Shown: piece by piece, positions 21,803 through 33,686 of the stretch
Layout of the letters: each line of letters starts with the position of its first letter
How positions within the stretch are numbered: position 1 is the first letter of the stretch
Source of the DNA: Pontederia crassipes
Taxonomy: Eukaryota; Streptophyta; Magnoliopsida; Commelinales; Pontederiaceae
NCBI GenBank assembly: GCA_030549335.1
Contig: CM060194.1
Coordinates: forward strand, 68,298,077-68,362,076
Direction: 5' to 3'
DNA length: 64,000 nt
Position numbers and translations under genes: made by a program
Notes under the pieces: model-generated
Told to the model about the DNA's origin: nothing
Database searches by the model: none
Seen by the model: the letters and a program-made list of their open reading frames with translations, nothing else

Positions 21803-24800
21803 ATGGTATTTCCGAATCAGATACCACGAGCTCCCAGAAGTGGGTTACAGCGGGCCGGTCAGGAGGCCCAAGGTTCTCAACCTAATAATCATCGTGTCCT
21901 GAACCAAGAAATGAGTAGACAACAAGTACATGGCTTTCAAGTGGATGAGGCCCAGGCTAATGGGTACCGAGAGGAACAACTCAGACAGGGACTACTACAA
22001 TCGGAGTTCCACTCTGTGCACACTGAGTACTCGAGTCCCAATGTGCCACCACATCATGATCGTAAAGACACCATTGAGCGGTTCCTCAAATTGCAGCCCC
22101 CTCGGTTCAGCGGGAAGGGTGACTTTGAGAATGCAGAGGAATGGATTGAGGAGATAGAACAGATATTCCTTGAGATGGATTGCGGCAAGGATCGCAAGAT
22201 AATTTACGCCACCAGAAAACTGACGGCAGATGCCAGAGATTGGTGGAAGGCCACCAAGCTCACTACGTTCTCCGGCCAGGACAACATCACTTGGAGAGAA
22301 TTCAAGAAGGCGTTCGAGAATCGCTACATACCAGCCTATGAAAGGGGCAGGAAGCAGAAGGAGTACATGACACTCCAACATGGTACTATGACTATAAAGC
22401 AGTACCTTTCCAAGTTTCTAAGCCTAGAGAAGTACTCCACCTTACAGCAGTCGGAACTTGATCGAGTGAAGCGTTGGGTGGATGGCTTGAAACCCAACCT
22501 CAGAGAAAGGGTAAAGGGGGGTAACTGCCAGACCCTCCAATTTGCTGAAGAATTTGCCATTTATCTAGAAGATGGTGATAAGACAGTCGACAAGCAACAA
22601 AGCCAAGCACCGGCCAATCAGTATCAGAACAGATATGGAAACAAAGGTAGAAGACAGGCTAGGCGAGATCCCCGACGCAGAGATGATCGCAATCGGGGAA
22701 GACCATATCCAGCAAGGAATGAGCCTCAACCGCCTAGAGCACCGTGCAACTACTGCAACAGAATGCATCCCGGTGAGTGCTACCGGAGAACTGGAGCGTG
22801 CCTGAACTGTGGTAAGATGGGCCATTTCGCTAGAGACTCCAAAGAGCCAAGGCGTGTTGGACCTCCGCCGCAACGTAACGACGGACCACCTAGAATGGTG
22901 CAAGGTCGAGTATACAACATGAAGCCTACAGACGAGCAAAGGGCGAATGACACCATCCAAGGTACGCTAAAAATTGATGGTGTTCATGCTAATATTCTCT
23001 TTGATTCAGGTGCTACACATTCGTTCATTTCAGAGCAATTCGCTCCGTTATTGAGCATAAAGCCACAAGCGACTAGTTTTCCACTTGACATTGGCACACC
23101 TCTGGGATCCATCGTTACCCAGAAGTACATCCCCATGGTGCCGGTCGAAGTGGAAGGCAAGAACTTCTCCGCAGACCTTATCATTATCCCGATTAGGGAC
23201 TACGATGCGGTGTTGGGTATGGACTGGTTGTCCTACCATGACGCCTACCTACATTGTCGAGCAAAGAAGATACTAATCGAAATGCCAGAAGGACCTCAGA
23301 CTGTTGTCAGAGGTACACCACTAGAGAGGGGCAAGATCCTAGTGCCAACTTTAAAGGCACAAAAGATGCTGAAGAAAGGATGTCGGGGTTTCCTGGCAAG
23401 TGTGATCAAGACAGACAGAGTTGAAGTAGATCGAGATAGCATTACTGTGGTGAAGGAGTTTCCAGACGTCTTTCCAGATGACGTTTCAGGATTGCCACCA
23501 CGACGGAAGATTGAATTCCGCATTGACTTGGTGCCAGGCACGACACATATATCAAAGGCTCCTTATCGAATGGCTCCAGCGGAAATGCTAGAATTGAAGA
23601 CCCAAATACAGGAATTGCTGGATAAGGGATTCATTCGACCGAGCGTTTCTCCATGGGGCGCTCCGGTATTATTTGTAAAGAAGAAGGACGGGTCGATGAG
23701 GCTGTGCATAGACTATCGGATGTTGAACAAGGTCACAATCAAGAACAAGTATCCACTACCAAGAATCGACGACCTGTTCGACCAATTGTCTTCGGCAAAG
23801 GTATTCTCGAAGATTGATCTGAGAAGTGACTATCATCAACTACGAATCACTGATGATGATGTGCCGAAGACCGCTTTCAGAACAAGATACGGGCATTATG
23901 AGTTCTTAGTGATGCCATTTGGGCTGACCAATGCCCCCGCAGCCTTCATGGACTTGATGAATAGAATATTCAGGCCGTACTTGGACAAGTTCGTAATCGT
24001 CTTCATCGACGACATTCTTATATATTCGTCGAGCCCAGAAGAACACGAGGAACATCTAAGAGTTGTGCTACAAACCTTACGGGAGCACAAATTGTACGCC
24101 AAATTATCAAAATGTGAGTTTTGGTTGAAAGAGATTATGTTCCTCGGGCATATTATCAGTGAAAATGGAATATCGGTAGATCCTGCAAAGGTGGAAGCAG
24201 TTGCCAACTGGGCACAACCGAAAAATGCGTCAGAGATTAGAAGCTTTCTTGGACTTGCTGGATATTACAGGAGATTCATTCAGGACTTTTCCAAAATTGC
24301 ATCGCCACTAACAAATCTCACTAAAAAAGGCATCAAGTATGAATGGTCACAGAGGTGTGAAGATAGTTTTCAAGAGTTAAAGAAGAGACTGACAACGGCG
24401 CCCATTCTGACCATACCTTCAGGCCAAGGAGGTTATGTCATATATAGCGACGCATGCGGCACTGGTTTGGGATGCGTCTTGATGCAACACGGGAAGGTAA
24501 TTGCATATGCATCAAGACAATTAAAGAAGCATGAGAAGAATTATCCGACGCATGATCTCGAATTAGCAACCGTGGTCTTCGCCCTCAAAATTTGGTGACA
24601 CTATTTATATGGCGAAGAGTTCGAAATCTTCACAGACCACAAGAGCTTGAAATACATTTTCTCTCAAAAAGACTTGAATATGCGTCAGAGGAGGTGGATT
24701 GAGTTTCTAAAGGATTATGAGTTCGCTATCAGCTATCATCCAGGGAAGGCAAACTCAGTTGCTGACGCACTTAGCAGAAAATGGGGAGGATCACTCGCAT

Positions 24801-26338
24801 GCCTGAGAGTGAGTCGTTGGAACATGATTGACTGCATTATCCAGGTCAGTCCAGTGACCAGCAGCGACGGTATACGAATTATGACACACCTCGGCATGCA
24901 ACCCGAGCTACTATTGAAGATAGGCAAAGCACAACCAAACGATAACGAGTACAACCACCTACTCAAGTTGTGCGAAAATATTCCTACAAATTTTACGGTC
25001 ACAGATGGAGTGATCAGATATAGGGGACGATTGTGGGTCCCTGAGTATGAAGCATTGAGAAGACAAGTGTTGGATGAGTGCCACAAGTCGGAGTTCGCCA
25101 TTCATCCTGGAAGCACGAAGATGTTCAAAGACTTGCAACGGACCTTCTGGTGGAATAATATGAAGAAGGATGTGGCTGAGTACGTTGCAAGATGTCTAGT
25201 ATGCCAACAAATGAAAGTGGAACATCAGAGACCTTACGGTGTACTACAAGAACTTGGAATCCCACAATGGAAATGGAAAAAGGTGACTATGGATTTCGTC
25301 ACTGGGCTTCCAAGAACTCAACAAGGCCATAATGCAATATGGGTGGTGGTGGACCGGTTTAGCAAGGCAGCCCATTTCATCCCCATCAAATGGAAACAGT
25401 CTGTCGAAAGTCTGATGGACATTTATATTAAGGAGGTTATCCGACTACATGGAGTGCCAGTTTCCATTGTGTCGGATAGAGATCCACGATTTACAGCCAA
25501 ATTTTGGCGGAGCATCCAAAGTGCTTTTGGAACAAAATTAAATTTCAGTACTGCGTTCCACCCTCAGACAGACGGGCAATCTGAACGAACGATTCAGACA
25601 TTAGAAGACATGCTCCGTGCATGTGCGTTGGACTGGAGTGGCAGTTGGGACACGCACCTCCCACTGATCGAGTTCGCATACAATAACAGTTACCACTCCA
25701 GCATAGGCATGACACCATTTGCAGCAATGTATGGAAGGCCTTGTCGCTCCCCCATCTGTTGGAGTGAGGTGGGAGGACGGCAATTCTTATCAGAAGAGTT
25801 AATGAAGCAAATCAAGGAAGATGCTGAAAAAGTTCGCCTTATTAGAGAGAGATTGAAAACAACATTTACAAGACAGAAAACATATGCTGACAAGAAGAGA
25901 AGAGAACAAATTTTTAAAGTGGGAGATCGAGTTATGTTAAAAGTTTCTCCAATGAAAGGGGTAATGAGATTCAACAAGAAGGGTAAGTTGAGTCCAAGAT
26001 ATGTTGGCCCCTTCGAAGTACTTGCATTGATCGGAGATGCAGCTTGTAGGTTGGCGTTGCCTCCATCATATAGACACGTGCATAATGTCTTTCACGTGTC
26101 CATGTTGCGCAAATACCAACATGATGATGCTAACGTGGTGAATATGGAGGAACCAAATTTGAATGTAGATATGACATATGCTGAGCAGCCTATAGAAGTC
26201 TTGGAGTACCAAACTAAGCATATGAAGAATAAAATAGTACCCATGGTGAGGGTGGCTTGGACACATCATAGAGATGAAGATGCCACCTGGGAACTGAAAG
26301 AAGAAATGAGAAGAGATTTTCCAGAATTATTTAGGTGA
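21803..26338 (+). pseudogene. Chromovirus Gag-Pol polyprotein with one internal stop (TGA 24596)
   Basis: One frame of 1512 codons is interrupted only at codon 932 (TGA 24596-24598, inside RNase H, where relatives have Arg; CGA to TGA fits deamination of a methylated CpG). Gag covers about residues 90-250. The zinc knuckle [14 protein letters not shown] has lost its last Cys. Protease has FDSGATHSF near residue 400. RT has [10 protein letters not shown] near residue 733. RNase H starts at [10 protein letters not shown]. After the stop follow the integrase zinc-binding region (HPGSTKM..CLVCQQ), the catalytic region (DFVTGLP, SDRDPRF, DGQSERT) and a C terminus like chromodomains of Tekay/Del ([19 protein letters not shown]). 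The second half (24647-26338) is open. It was active recently but is now probably defective unless the stop is read through. Confidence 0.92.
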
Positions 26339-26381
26339 GATAATATAACTTCGTTTATTCAAATTCGAGGACGAATTTATT

Positions 26382-26397
26382 TTTAAGGAGGTTATGA
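26382..26397 (+). other. Chromovirus polypurine tract
   Basis: TTAAGGAGGTTATGA lies directly before the 3' LTR start at 26398, where plus-strand priming is expected. It is short and not a pure purine run. Confidence 0.6.
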
Positions 26398-28635
26398 TGT
26401 AATGACCCAGATTTTTCAGGTTTAACAAATAGATATTTTATTATTTTATTTTATTTTGAAGAAATATTGTTATTGCTATATTTAATAATTCCGAAAATAA
26501 AAATAATTGAGAGAAGTTGATTAGGGATAGGATTATTCAATTAATTTCGTAATTTATCTAATTAAATATTAGAATAGAATAGGGAGTGGTTAAAAGGATA
26601 AATTAGAGGATTTAATTTGATTGAGATTAGATAATATGGTTAGAGAATAATTAAAAATCTATAAACACTATAAATAAGAGTAGGGGGGTACGAACGACTC
26701 CGTCTGCGTGATTTTCGGCTTCGTCTTCGGCGACCTCAGAGGACAAGGCTCGCAGGTACGTAGGGGGATTCTGTTTGGTTGTTATTGTGTCATGATGTTT
26801 TATGACGCAATTTAGTTTTAAATTAGTTTTGTTACGGCCGTAATTTTCTAGTCGTAATTATTTGTCGACACGTGATGTTCTCGGTCGAAACGAGGGAAGA
26901 GTTTTACGGGTAAATAGAGAATGAGCGTTTACGCCCGTAAAAGAAAAAAAAATAATGTTACGGCCAAAGAGTTAGGTTTTCGGTCGTAATAAAATAGAAA
27001 AGATAGAGAGAGAGGGAAGATGTCGGCCGTAATAGATGTCGGCCGTAATAGATGTCGACCGTAACAAATGATTTTTACTGTCGTAAAAAAAATCTGAGAA
27101 TTTGGAGAGAGAAAGGGGAGATGGATTGGCCGTAAAGGAATTAAAAGAAAAAAATGGAGGCGAAGTTTTACGACCGAGAAGTTGGGAGAGAGAGAAAAGA
27201 AGAGAGAGAAAGGAGAGATAGATTGTTACGGTCGAAGAGTAGAGTTTTACGGCCGTAACGGGATAGGCCGTAACGGGATGGCCGTAACAGAAAGGGGGTA
27301 AAAAGTTGATGGCCGTAACGGAAAGGGGGTAAAAGTTTATGGCAGTAATGAAATAGGGGGTAAAAATTTGGAGAGAGAATTTAAGGCCGTAAAAATCAGA
27401 GAAGATGGAGAGAGAAAAAATGATGTTACGGCCGTAATAAACATGGAGCACACCGAGAGTTGTTATTTATTTTTGAGTAAATTTTAATTACTGATTATTA
27501 TTGTTGTTATTAATTATTTGATGTATTAATTATATTGTTGATGATTGATCTGTTTATATTATGACGAACTTTGATTTTGATTATATTGTTGACCTACTTA
27601 GTTTTGAGTTCAGAATTTATCTGATCAAATTGATAATTTATTTAAAGATAGACATTTTAGGTAAACAAGATAAAAGCCGAAAGCTACTGGGCCCATGTTC
27701 ACTGATTGCCACTAAGCCGGGACCAATTGAATTGAATGGGGCAGATAGTGTAAAAACTATGGCTGTCCTGTGTATGGCCACTCGTCCCCCACCATACACG
27801 AACCCATTGAATCGTATTGGGCTTGCCGTGGCCCTGATCCCCCACTGGTCTGCATGAAAGTGGCATGATGTCCCTTAATTGACTGAGCGCTCCTCATTGA
27901 ATTGGATAACTCCGAACATTGAAAATCGAATCGAATTGAATTGAATTGAAATTGGAATTGAAGTAAATAGAATTAAATCATGGTCATTTGGATATATTGG
28001 CATGGAGTTGGCAATTACTATTGCCCTATTGAATTGAATCATTATTGGCCAATGACCATTGATTATTGAATTGGAAATTGTTAATTGAATATTGATTTAT
28101 TAATCAGGCAATTGATAATTATTAATTGGAACAATTGTTATTGATTTACATTGGTCTGTTGACCATAGCCTGATATATTGTTCATATTGATAAATTGTTA
28201 ATTGATTATTGTATTGACTGCTCAATCGACTCATTATTGATTTTATCTTATTTTCGATTGAGCATATTGATTGTCTTTTAGACCCTACGTACTGAGTATT
28301 TTTTTATTCTCATGGATATTTCCCTGTACCTGGATCCGTGCAGGTGAGAGTACTTCGATAGAGGATGATCATGCAAGTGGCTATGCTCAGTGATAGACAG
28401 ATGTTGCACATGTTTTAGATTGAGTTGTCTAGTTTTTATTATTTTCGCATTTATTAGAATTGTGAACTTATTAATATTTAATTATTTTGAATATAATGGA
28501 TTATTAGTTGTTATTATTGAAAAAGTCTTCCGCATTTATTGTTTATATTCCGCAAAAATGTTTTATAGAAAATTGAGTAGCGCCTCTGGGACGACTCTGA
28601 ACACGTGAAAGTCACGTGGGTCTCGGGGCGTTACA
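26398..28635 (+). repeat. 3' LTR of the chromovirus (2238 bp)
   Basis: It is near-identical to 19335-21607 and differs mainly by repeat-unit indels: one AAAATA unit less, fewer GGCCGTAAC units and fewer AATTG units. Its TATA box is at 26669-26676. Confidence 0.92.
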
Positions 28636-28640
28636 TAAAC

Positions 28641-29193
28641 TCAAATTATCTTTTGTTAGGATCTTGGGTAGAACTATTATCTTCAATCTTCTGTTTGGGA
28701 TTATTCTGACCGTATCAATAATTAGAATAGACTTTTGCCACTGCCTCAGGAGGATGAGTTAATAGTTTAGTTACGTAATATGTAATTCCCATATGTTTAT
28801 CACGGCACTTTGTGTGGACTTGCTGTAGATGTTAGGGTTATAATAACCACTAAGCTATAGATGTTATAATGTAAAATTGCTGCCTACTAATCATATTTTA
28901 TGTGTTTTTCTCTCTCTTGAAGGCCATATTTTGAACACCGATCGGAAAAGTAATATAATTCAATATTGAATGAAAAAAAATGTTGAATAATTTATTAAAT
29001 TTTCTTCTCAATTTTTTACTGTCTCACATTTAATATTAAAAACTGAATCCGTGAACTATGAGCTTCTAAATCATTTTATATATTTTAGACCAAAATAATA
29101 CAATGGTTAGTCGTTCTCTTATTATTTTATTTATTGAATTTGTTAAACATGTTATTATAGTTTGATATATTAAAGCATATCAGTTATTAGCAA
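28641..29193. other. AT-rich intergenic DNA after the chromovirus
   Basis: I see nothing coding. Poly-A and TTATTA-rich runs dominate. Confidence 0.5.
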
Positions 29194-29208
29194 ATATGGC
29201 TTCACACA

Positions 29209-29429
29209 TTACAACAACAACAAAGCCTTATCCCACTAGATGGGATCGGCTACATGGGTCATACGACGTCATTCGTTGATTCATGTTCATGCGATTCGAC
29301 AAGATTTTACGCTAACTGTGGAGGCCTAACACAATCCTCCTTCTTTATTCGAACTTGGGACCAATTATAAAACATAGGGGAAGTTCTTATAGCTGCCATT
29401 ATCATTTTAATTTAATATGACTATAAAAC
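29209..29429 (-). mobile_element. SINE-like RTE derivative, with extra 5' sequence
   Basis: The minus strand carries the shared 5' module (CTATGTTTTATAATTGGTCCC... to ATCAACGAAT) joined to the RTE 3' module (GACGTCGTATG...GGATAAGGC) and a (TTG)n tail. Target duplications are ATATGGCTTCACACA (29194-29208 and 29430-29444). The recognisable element ends near 29386, leaving about 43 bp of unrelated sequence before the target duplication on the 5' side. This may be a template-switch product. Confidence 0.75.
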
Positions 29430-29444
29430 ATATGGCTTCACACA

Positions 29445-32400
29445 GTATTTTAATTTAATGTCTTCATATTATTTAATCTCTCATGACAATCGAAAGTACA
29501 TGAGAGAGAGAGAAAACAGTTCTGAATGGCACTTGTCCAAAAGAGATTTGAAGAGGGGCCAAGGGCATAGACTCCTGTGGAACGTGAACCAGGGATACGT
29601 ATCTAACAGACCAAAATCTAGGCAACACGCCACATTCTTTCTCATCTGATTTGGCATTTGGTAGGCCAGAAAGAGTAGGGGGAGCACAGCACGAATCCTT
29701 GTGAGCTTCGTGATGCGGCCAGCCACGGAATTGATATAAAGCATCAGTTGCTTATACCCGAATGAATTAGCTGCCCATTTCCTGGGGTCAGGCGAGTGGC
29801 ATTCCTCTGTGGATTTTTAGACCTCGAACACTATCCAATTCATGCACAGTTTGGGAAATGCAGAGCGTTTCTGATTGTCTGGTGGGAAGTGGAACATGAT
29901 GGCCAAAGTTTCTCCAATTGGGTGGGGGCCTATTTTCATCTCCGTACTCCTTCAAGCGAAATTTCCATATTATCCAGCAAGGATGAGATTTGGTGAGTAT
30001 CAGCCAGCCGACTTGTTTCTCAGATGGATAACTATTTGAAATGCAGTAAATACATAGACTGACTTAGTTGGATATTGAAAAGTTCCCATTGAAATCTCCA
30101 AAACTCTTTTTTGGGGAATGTGGACAAGAGGAAGTAATCGACAACCCAAAATCTAAATCCACGTTCATTTCTGGTAGATTTGGCAATGACAGGTAGCACA
30201 GGGAGAATGGGCAGCAGATTAAGTAGGAGTCCTTGTGTGTGCAAATAAAAGCAAGCCAGGCCACAGATCATGATTTCCAGCCCTGTGGCCCCAATGGAAC
30301 TAGCTGTCCATTCTGGTTTCTGTTGGGTGCATTTTTCTCTAAGTTATTTAATGGACCAAGATATGAGCTCTTGTACGACTTGTTACATGACATGCCATCA
30401 GGGATGAACTTTTTTTTTTCACATGTATATCATCTACCACAATAAGAGCAAGGACTACCTATTCATAGAGAAGAGTGATACGTATGGCAGGAAATTGATA
30501 TTTAGGCTTTGGGTTGCCAGGAGAAGGGGGGAAAAAAGTAATACAGACCACTGGTGTCATATTTAAGAAATCATGAAGTACCTCATTTGTACTATAAATT
30601 ACTATGAGACTTCTGAAATGTAAAGTTCAGTCTTTTGTTAAAATATATGATGCTAGGATAGTTCAATAAGATCAATAAATAGAAGGAATAGAACCAGGCA
30701 CATGCACTTCTTTAGATTCTACATAGCCCAAACATTGAAAGAAACAGATACAAAGAACCAGGCACCTGCTGAGTTGCCCTAACATTTATCCATCAAAAAC
30801 CAAAATAATCTGTAATGGCATGTAATGCAAAGAAAGACATATATTAAATGGCATAGTCGTATGTTAAAAGTAGACAAAAGGTAGAAGATAGAAAAAGAAG
30901 CCAAGATGCGGTGAGGGAAAACACACATCTAGGTGTTTTCCATATAACCCTGGTTTACACTGCTCCACCAAGGCAATTAGTTTTGGAAAGGATAAAATTT
31001 GCCAAAAAAAATGTGCCTTACAAATTCAAAACAAGTTTATCAAAATGTGATTCAACAGCTAAAGTAATGCTGTAAGTCTAGTATATCTGATATACATGAT
31101 GCTAAAAGACCACATTGAAAAAAACAAAGTTTAACTACCAAAAAGAGCAAAAAACGAAGTTGTTTTTCACATACTTAAAATATAAAAAATTACCTTAATC
31201 TGAAATTAAAAGCTAACTAGAACCAAGCTTGACCTAACCTAGACATAATCAATGACTTATTTATCATATTACGTAACTTGAATTTCACAAAACTTAGAAC
31301 TCCGCCATTTTGGTTTGTCTTTGCCTTGGCTTGGAACTGGCATTTTTTCACAACGAGGTGATCCCTTAACCAAATGTGCATGTAAACCAACCTTGTAGAA
31401 ATGAAAGAATAAGATGTAGTCAAATGGCCTTGTATGCTGAAGATTCTCATAGTCTATTGGAATATGTAATAGGTACATCTCTCCAATATCATCATACATG
31501 TCATTTTATTAATGCTAATCCGAAAATTGGAAAGTCTTCTGAGGATGCATGACAATCACAAGTTTTATCAGTTTGGGAGAAACAAGAGAACAAGTGAACA
31601 AAAAAAAAAAAAATAGAGAACACAGCCGGCACTTTGATTCTAGTAAACTTTATTAGACCACGTTGATGATAACATGTCCAAAAGGTGACAAATTCCTAGT
31701 TATAATCTGGATTAAGTATTCCCTGATAAATAGAAGCCATAGAATACACTTAGTAACTATTCAAAAAGCTTAAGTACGTAGTATTTACTGTGTTAGGATG
31801 CACAAGACATCAAACAAAAATACCACTACTTGAAAGATACTTACTGAAGCTACACTCTTCTAGGTAGTCACTATTCATCTCATCCTGCTCATTAAGAATC
31901 TCATCATTGTGACAGAATAAGCTAGCAGCAAAGGAGAACTGCAATTTTTCCTGTAACGGAAGATAATGCTTTTCTATCTTTGTATTCAGACTCTTGAACT
32001 TATATCATCAAAGTTCAAGGTTAAAAAAAAAATACAATCACAGTGAGGAATAAACATTCAACAGGCAAGCTCAAATCCTACTAATAAACATACATGTCAT
32101 AGCATCTTCCATCAAGAGAAGTAAACCATGATGTATGAAACTATATCATCATGTTAAGCTGCTGAACTTCGCTGCACGCACAGCTTTGCCCCCATATTTA
32201 ATATACAGGCCTTATACCATTTCCACACATTTCAAACTGCAAATGCCTCATAAACAACTCCAAGTTGGAAAAACTGAAGAATTAGAACATCTCCAGTTGA
32301 AAGAAGCCGCAAGCCTATCAGGTCTGCTCAACAATAGAACAAAAGTTTCAGAAGGTTCCAAACCTCAATCGGAAGAAAAAGATATAAATGCACTGGAAGA

Positions 32401-33671
32401 ATAATGCTTCATAATTTTGCAGACTACATTAGCCAGCAAGCTTGCTAATTTTGAAAGCAAACTCTTCCAAAGAAAATATATCTGAACAGGATCCATGCGA
32501 AACACAATTAAAACATGAGCTTGACTTAGAAGGTACTGAGTTTGAAAAGATACCAAAGAACTCTTGATGCTTGGTAAAAAATCAATTGGTCTTGAACACA
32601 AGCTGACTTCTCAAGCACAAACTCTTTAAAATCTAAACAAGCATATGCCCGAAAAACAACCATTATATGAAGAATGATATTTGGCCATCATCTGTTTACA
32701 TAACTAGAAACCAGTACAGCAGCATAAACATTTTCGCTAATTTAGTCAGTGTCATATTTACCACAATATTCCTCAAATTGATGAACCCCATGGGCATGCA
32801 CTAATTTGAATCAACAGTTGCCGTTGTCAAGAAGAAAAATATAAGGTGACTTAAGAAATTATTTTTTGCGAGACTTTTAATAGATTATTATAAGATGGGT
32901 CCAGACGGAAACAATCATTATATTCATCACAAAAATAAAAACACAGGTAACTGTAAGTATTCAAGAAAATCTCAAATTTAGAGAGGACACCTAGCAAAAA
33001 CATTCTATAGGACAAACAGAGAACAGTATGACACAGTTGAAAGTAAACTGATAAAACAGTTATTGTGGAATACAATAAACAAAACTGATAAAACAACATT
33101 GTGATCTGTGCTGGGAGATTTTTGGATTCTAAATGCAATATTAATCTAAACTCATGCGCTTTTTTTGTAAAGACTTTGTTGATGCAAAGAAGGAACCTGT
33201 AATTTTCCCAGTTCAGCTTACTTCTGTGCCAATTATATCCTAAAAACAATGCAACTCAGTCAGTATATTTCTGTGATTTTTATATCCTAAAAACAAAAAT
33301 TGGTTCAGCAGGTTTTCAAGGTGATGCCGTCCCATATCTGGAGATACAACTATCAAAAAATCTAATAAAGCAATAAATAATTTACATTCTGAAATGATAG
33401 AACTTCAGTTCCTGCATTATCCTTGAAAAGAAGGAATTCATGGCAAGATTGTATCGGAGGTTACATTGATAAAATATAAATTCCTCTTTTGGTGTCTTTT
33501 TAATTTCATTTCTTCCTCATATTCATAAGTCATATTATTCTTAATAGTTAATCTAACTGCATATGGTTTGAGAAGTATAAATTATCTATTCTTCATATAA
33601 ACTTCTGACAACTGCTTGAAGTCGAAGTTTATAGAAGGAAAAATAGTAGTAGGCTAACTTAACATTAGAGG
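29445..33671. other. Gene-poor interval with uncertain gene relics
   Basis: Two diverged direct copies of a ~200-bp segment lie at about 29560-29785 and 30105-30310, sharing CAAAATCTA, GATTTGGCA and TCCTTGTG at the same spacing. A 76-codon minus-strand frame at 31269-31499 has a protein-like composition but no match that I know. Plus-strand 32220-32460 encodes a Glu/Lys/Leu-rich, coiled-coil-like run (VGKTEELEHLQLKEAASL) broken by a stop, perhaps a relic of a coiled-coil protein. I see no complete gene. Confidence 0.35.
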
Positions 33672-33686
33672 TAATCAGACAATTTA

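Larger units (their letters stand above)
19335..28635 (+). mobile_element. Ty3/gypsy chromovirus (Tekay/Del-like), 9301 bp, nearly intact
   Basis: LTRs are 19335-21607 and 26398-28635. Perfect 5-bp target duplications TAAAC flank it (19330-19334 and 28636-28640). The LTRs start TGTAATGACCC and end GGGGCGTTACA. The primer-binding site AGGTATCAGAGCC lies 2 bp inside the 5' LTR and the purine tract AAGGAGGTTATGA abuts the 3' LTR. The domain order protease-RT-RNase H-integrase is gypsy, and a chromodomain-like C terminus places it with chromoviruses. Over the first ~205 LTR bases I count four substitutions and one 6-bp indel, so the insertion is recent. One stop codon interrupts the single polyprotein frame. 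Confidence 0.93.

Noticed and set aside
21995-22960. Antisense frames in the chromovirus gag
   Set aside because: Shadows of the plus-strand polyprotein without domain content.
27561-28608. Open frames in the chromovirus 3' LTR
   Set aside because: Not conserved as coding between the two LTRs; simple LTR sequence.
32135-32404. Plus-strand coiled-coil-like frame as a gene
   Set aside because: No splice structure or start is convincing and a stop interrupts it. It is mentioned only as a possible relic.
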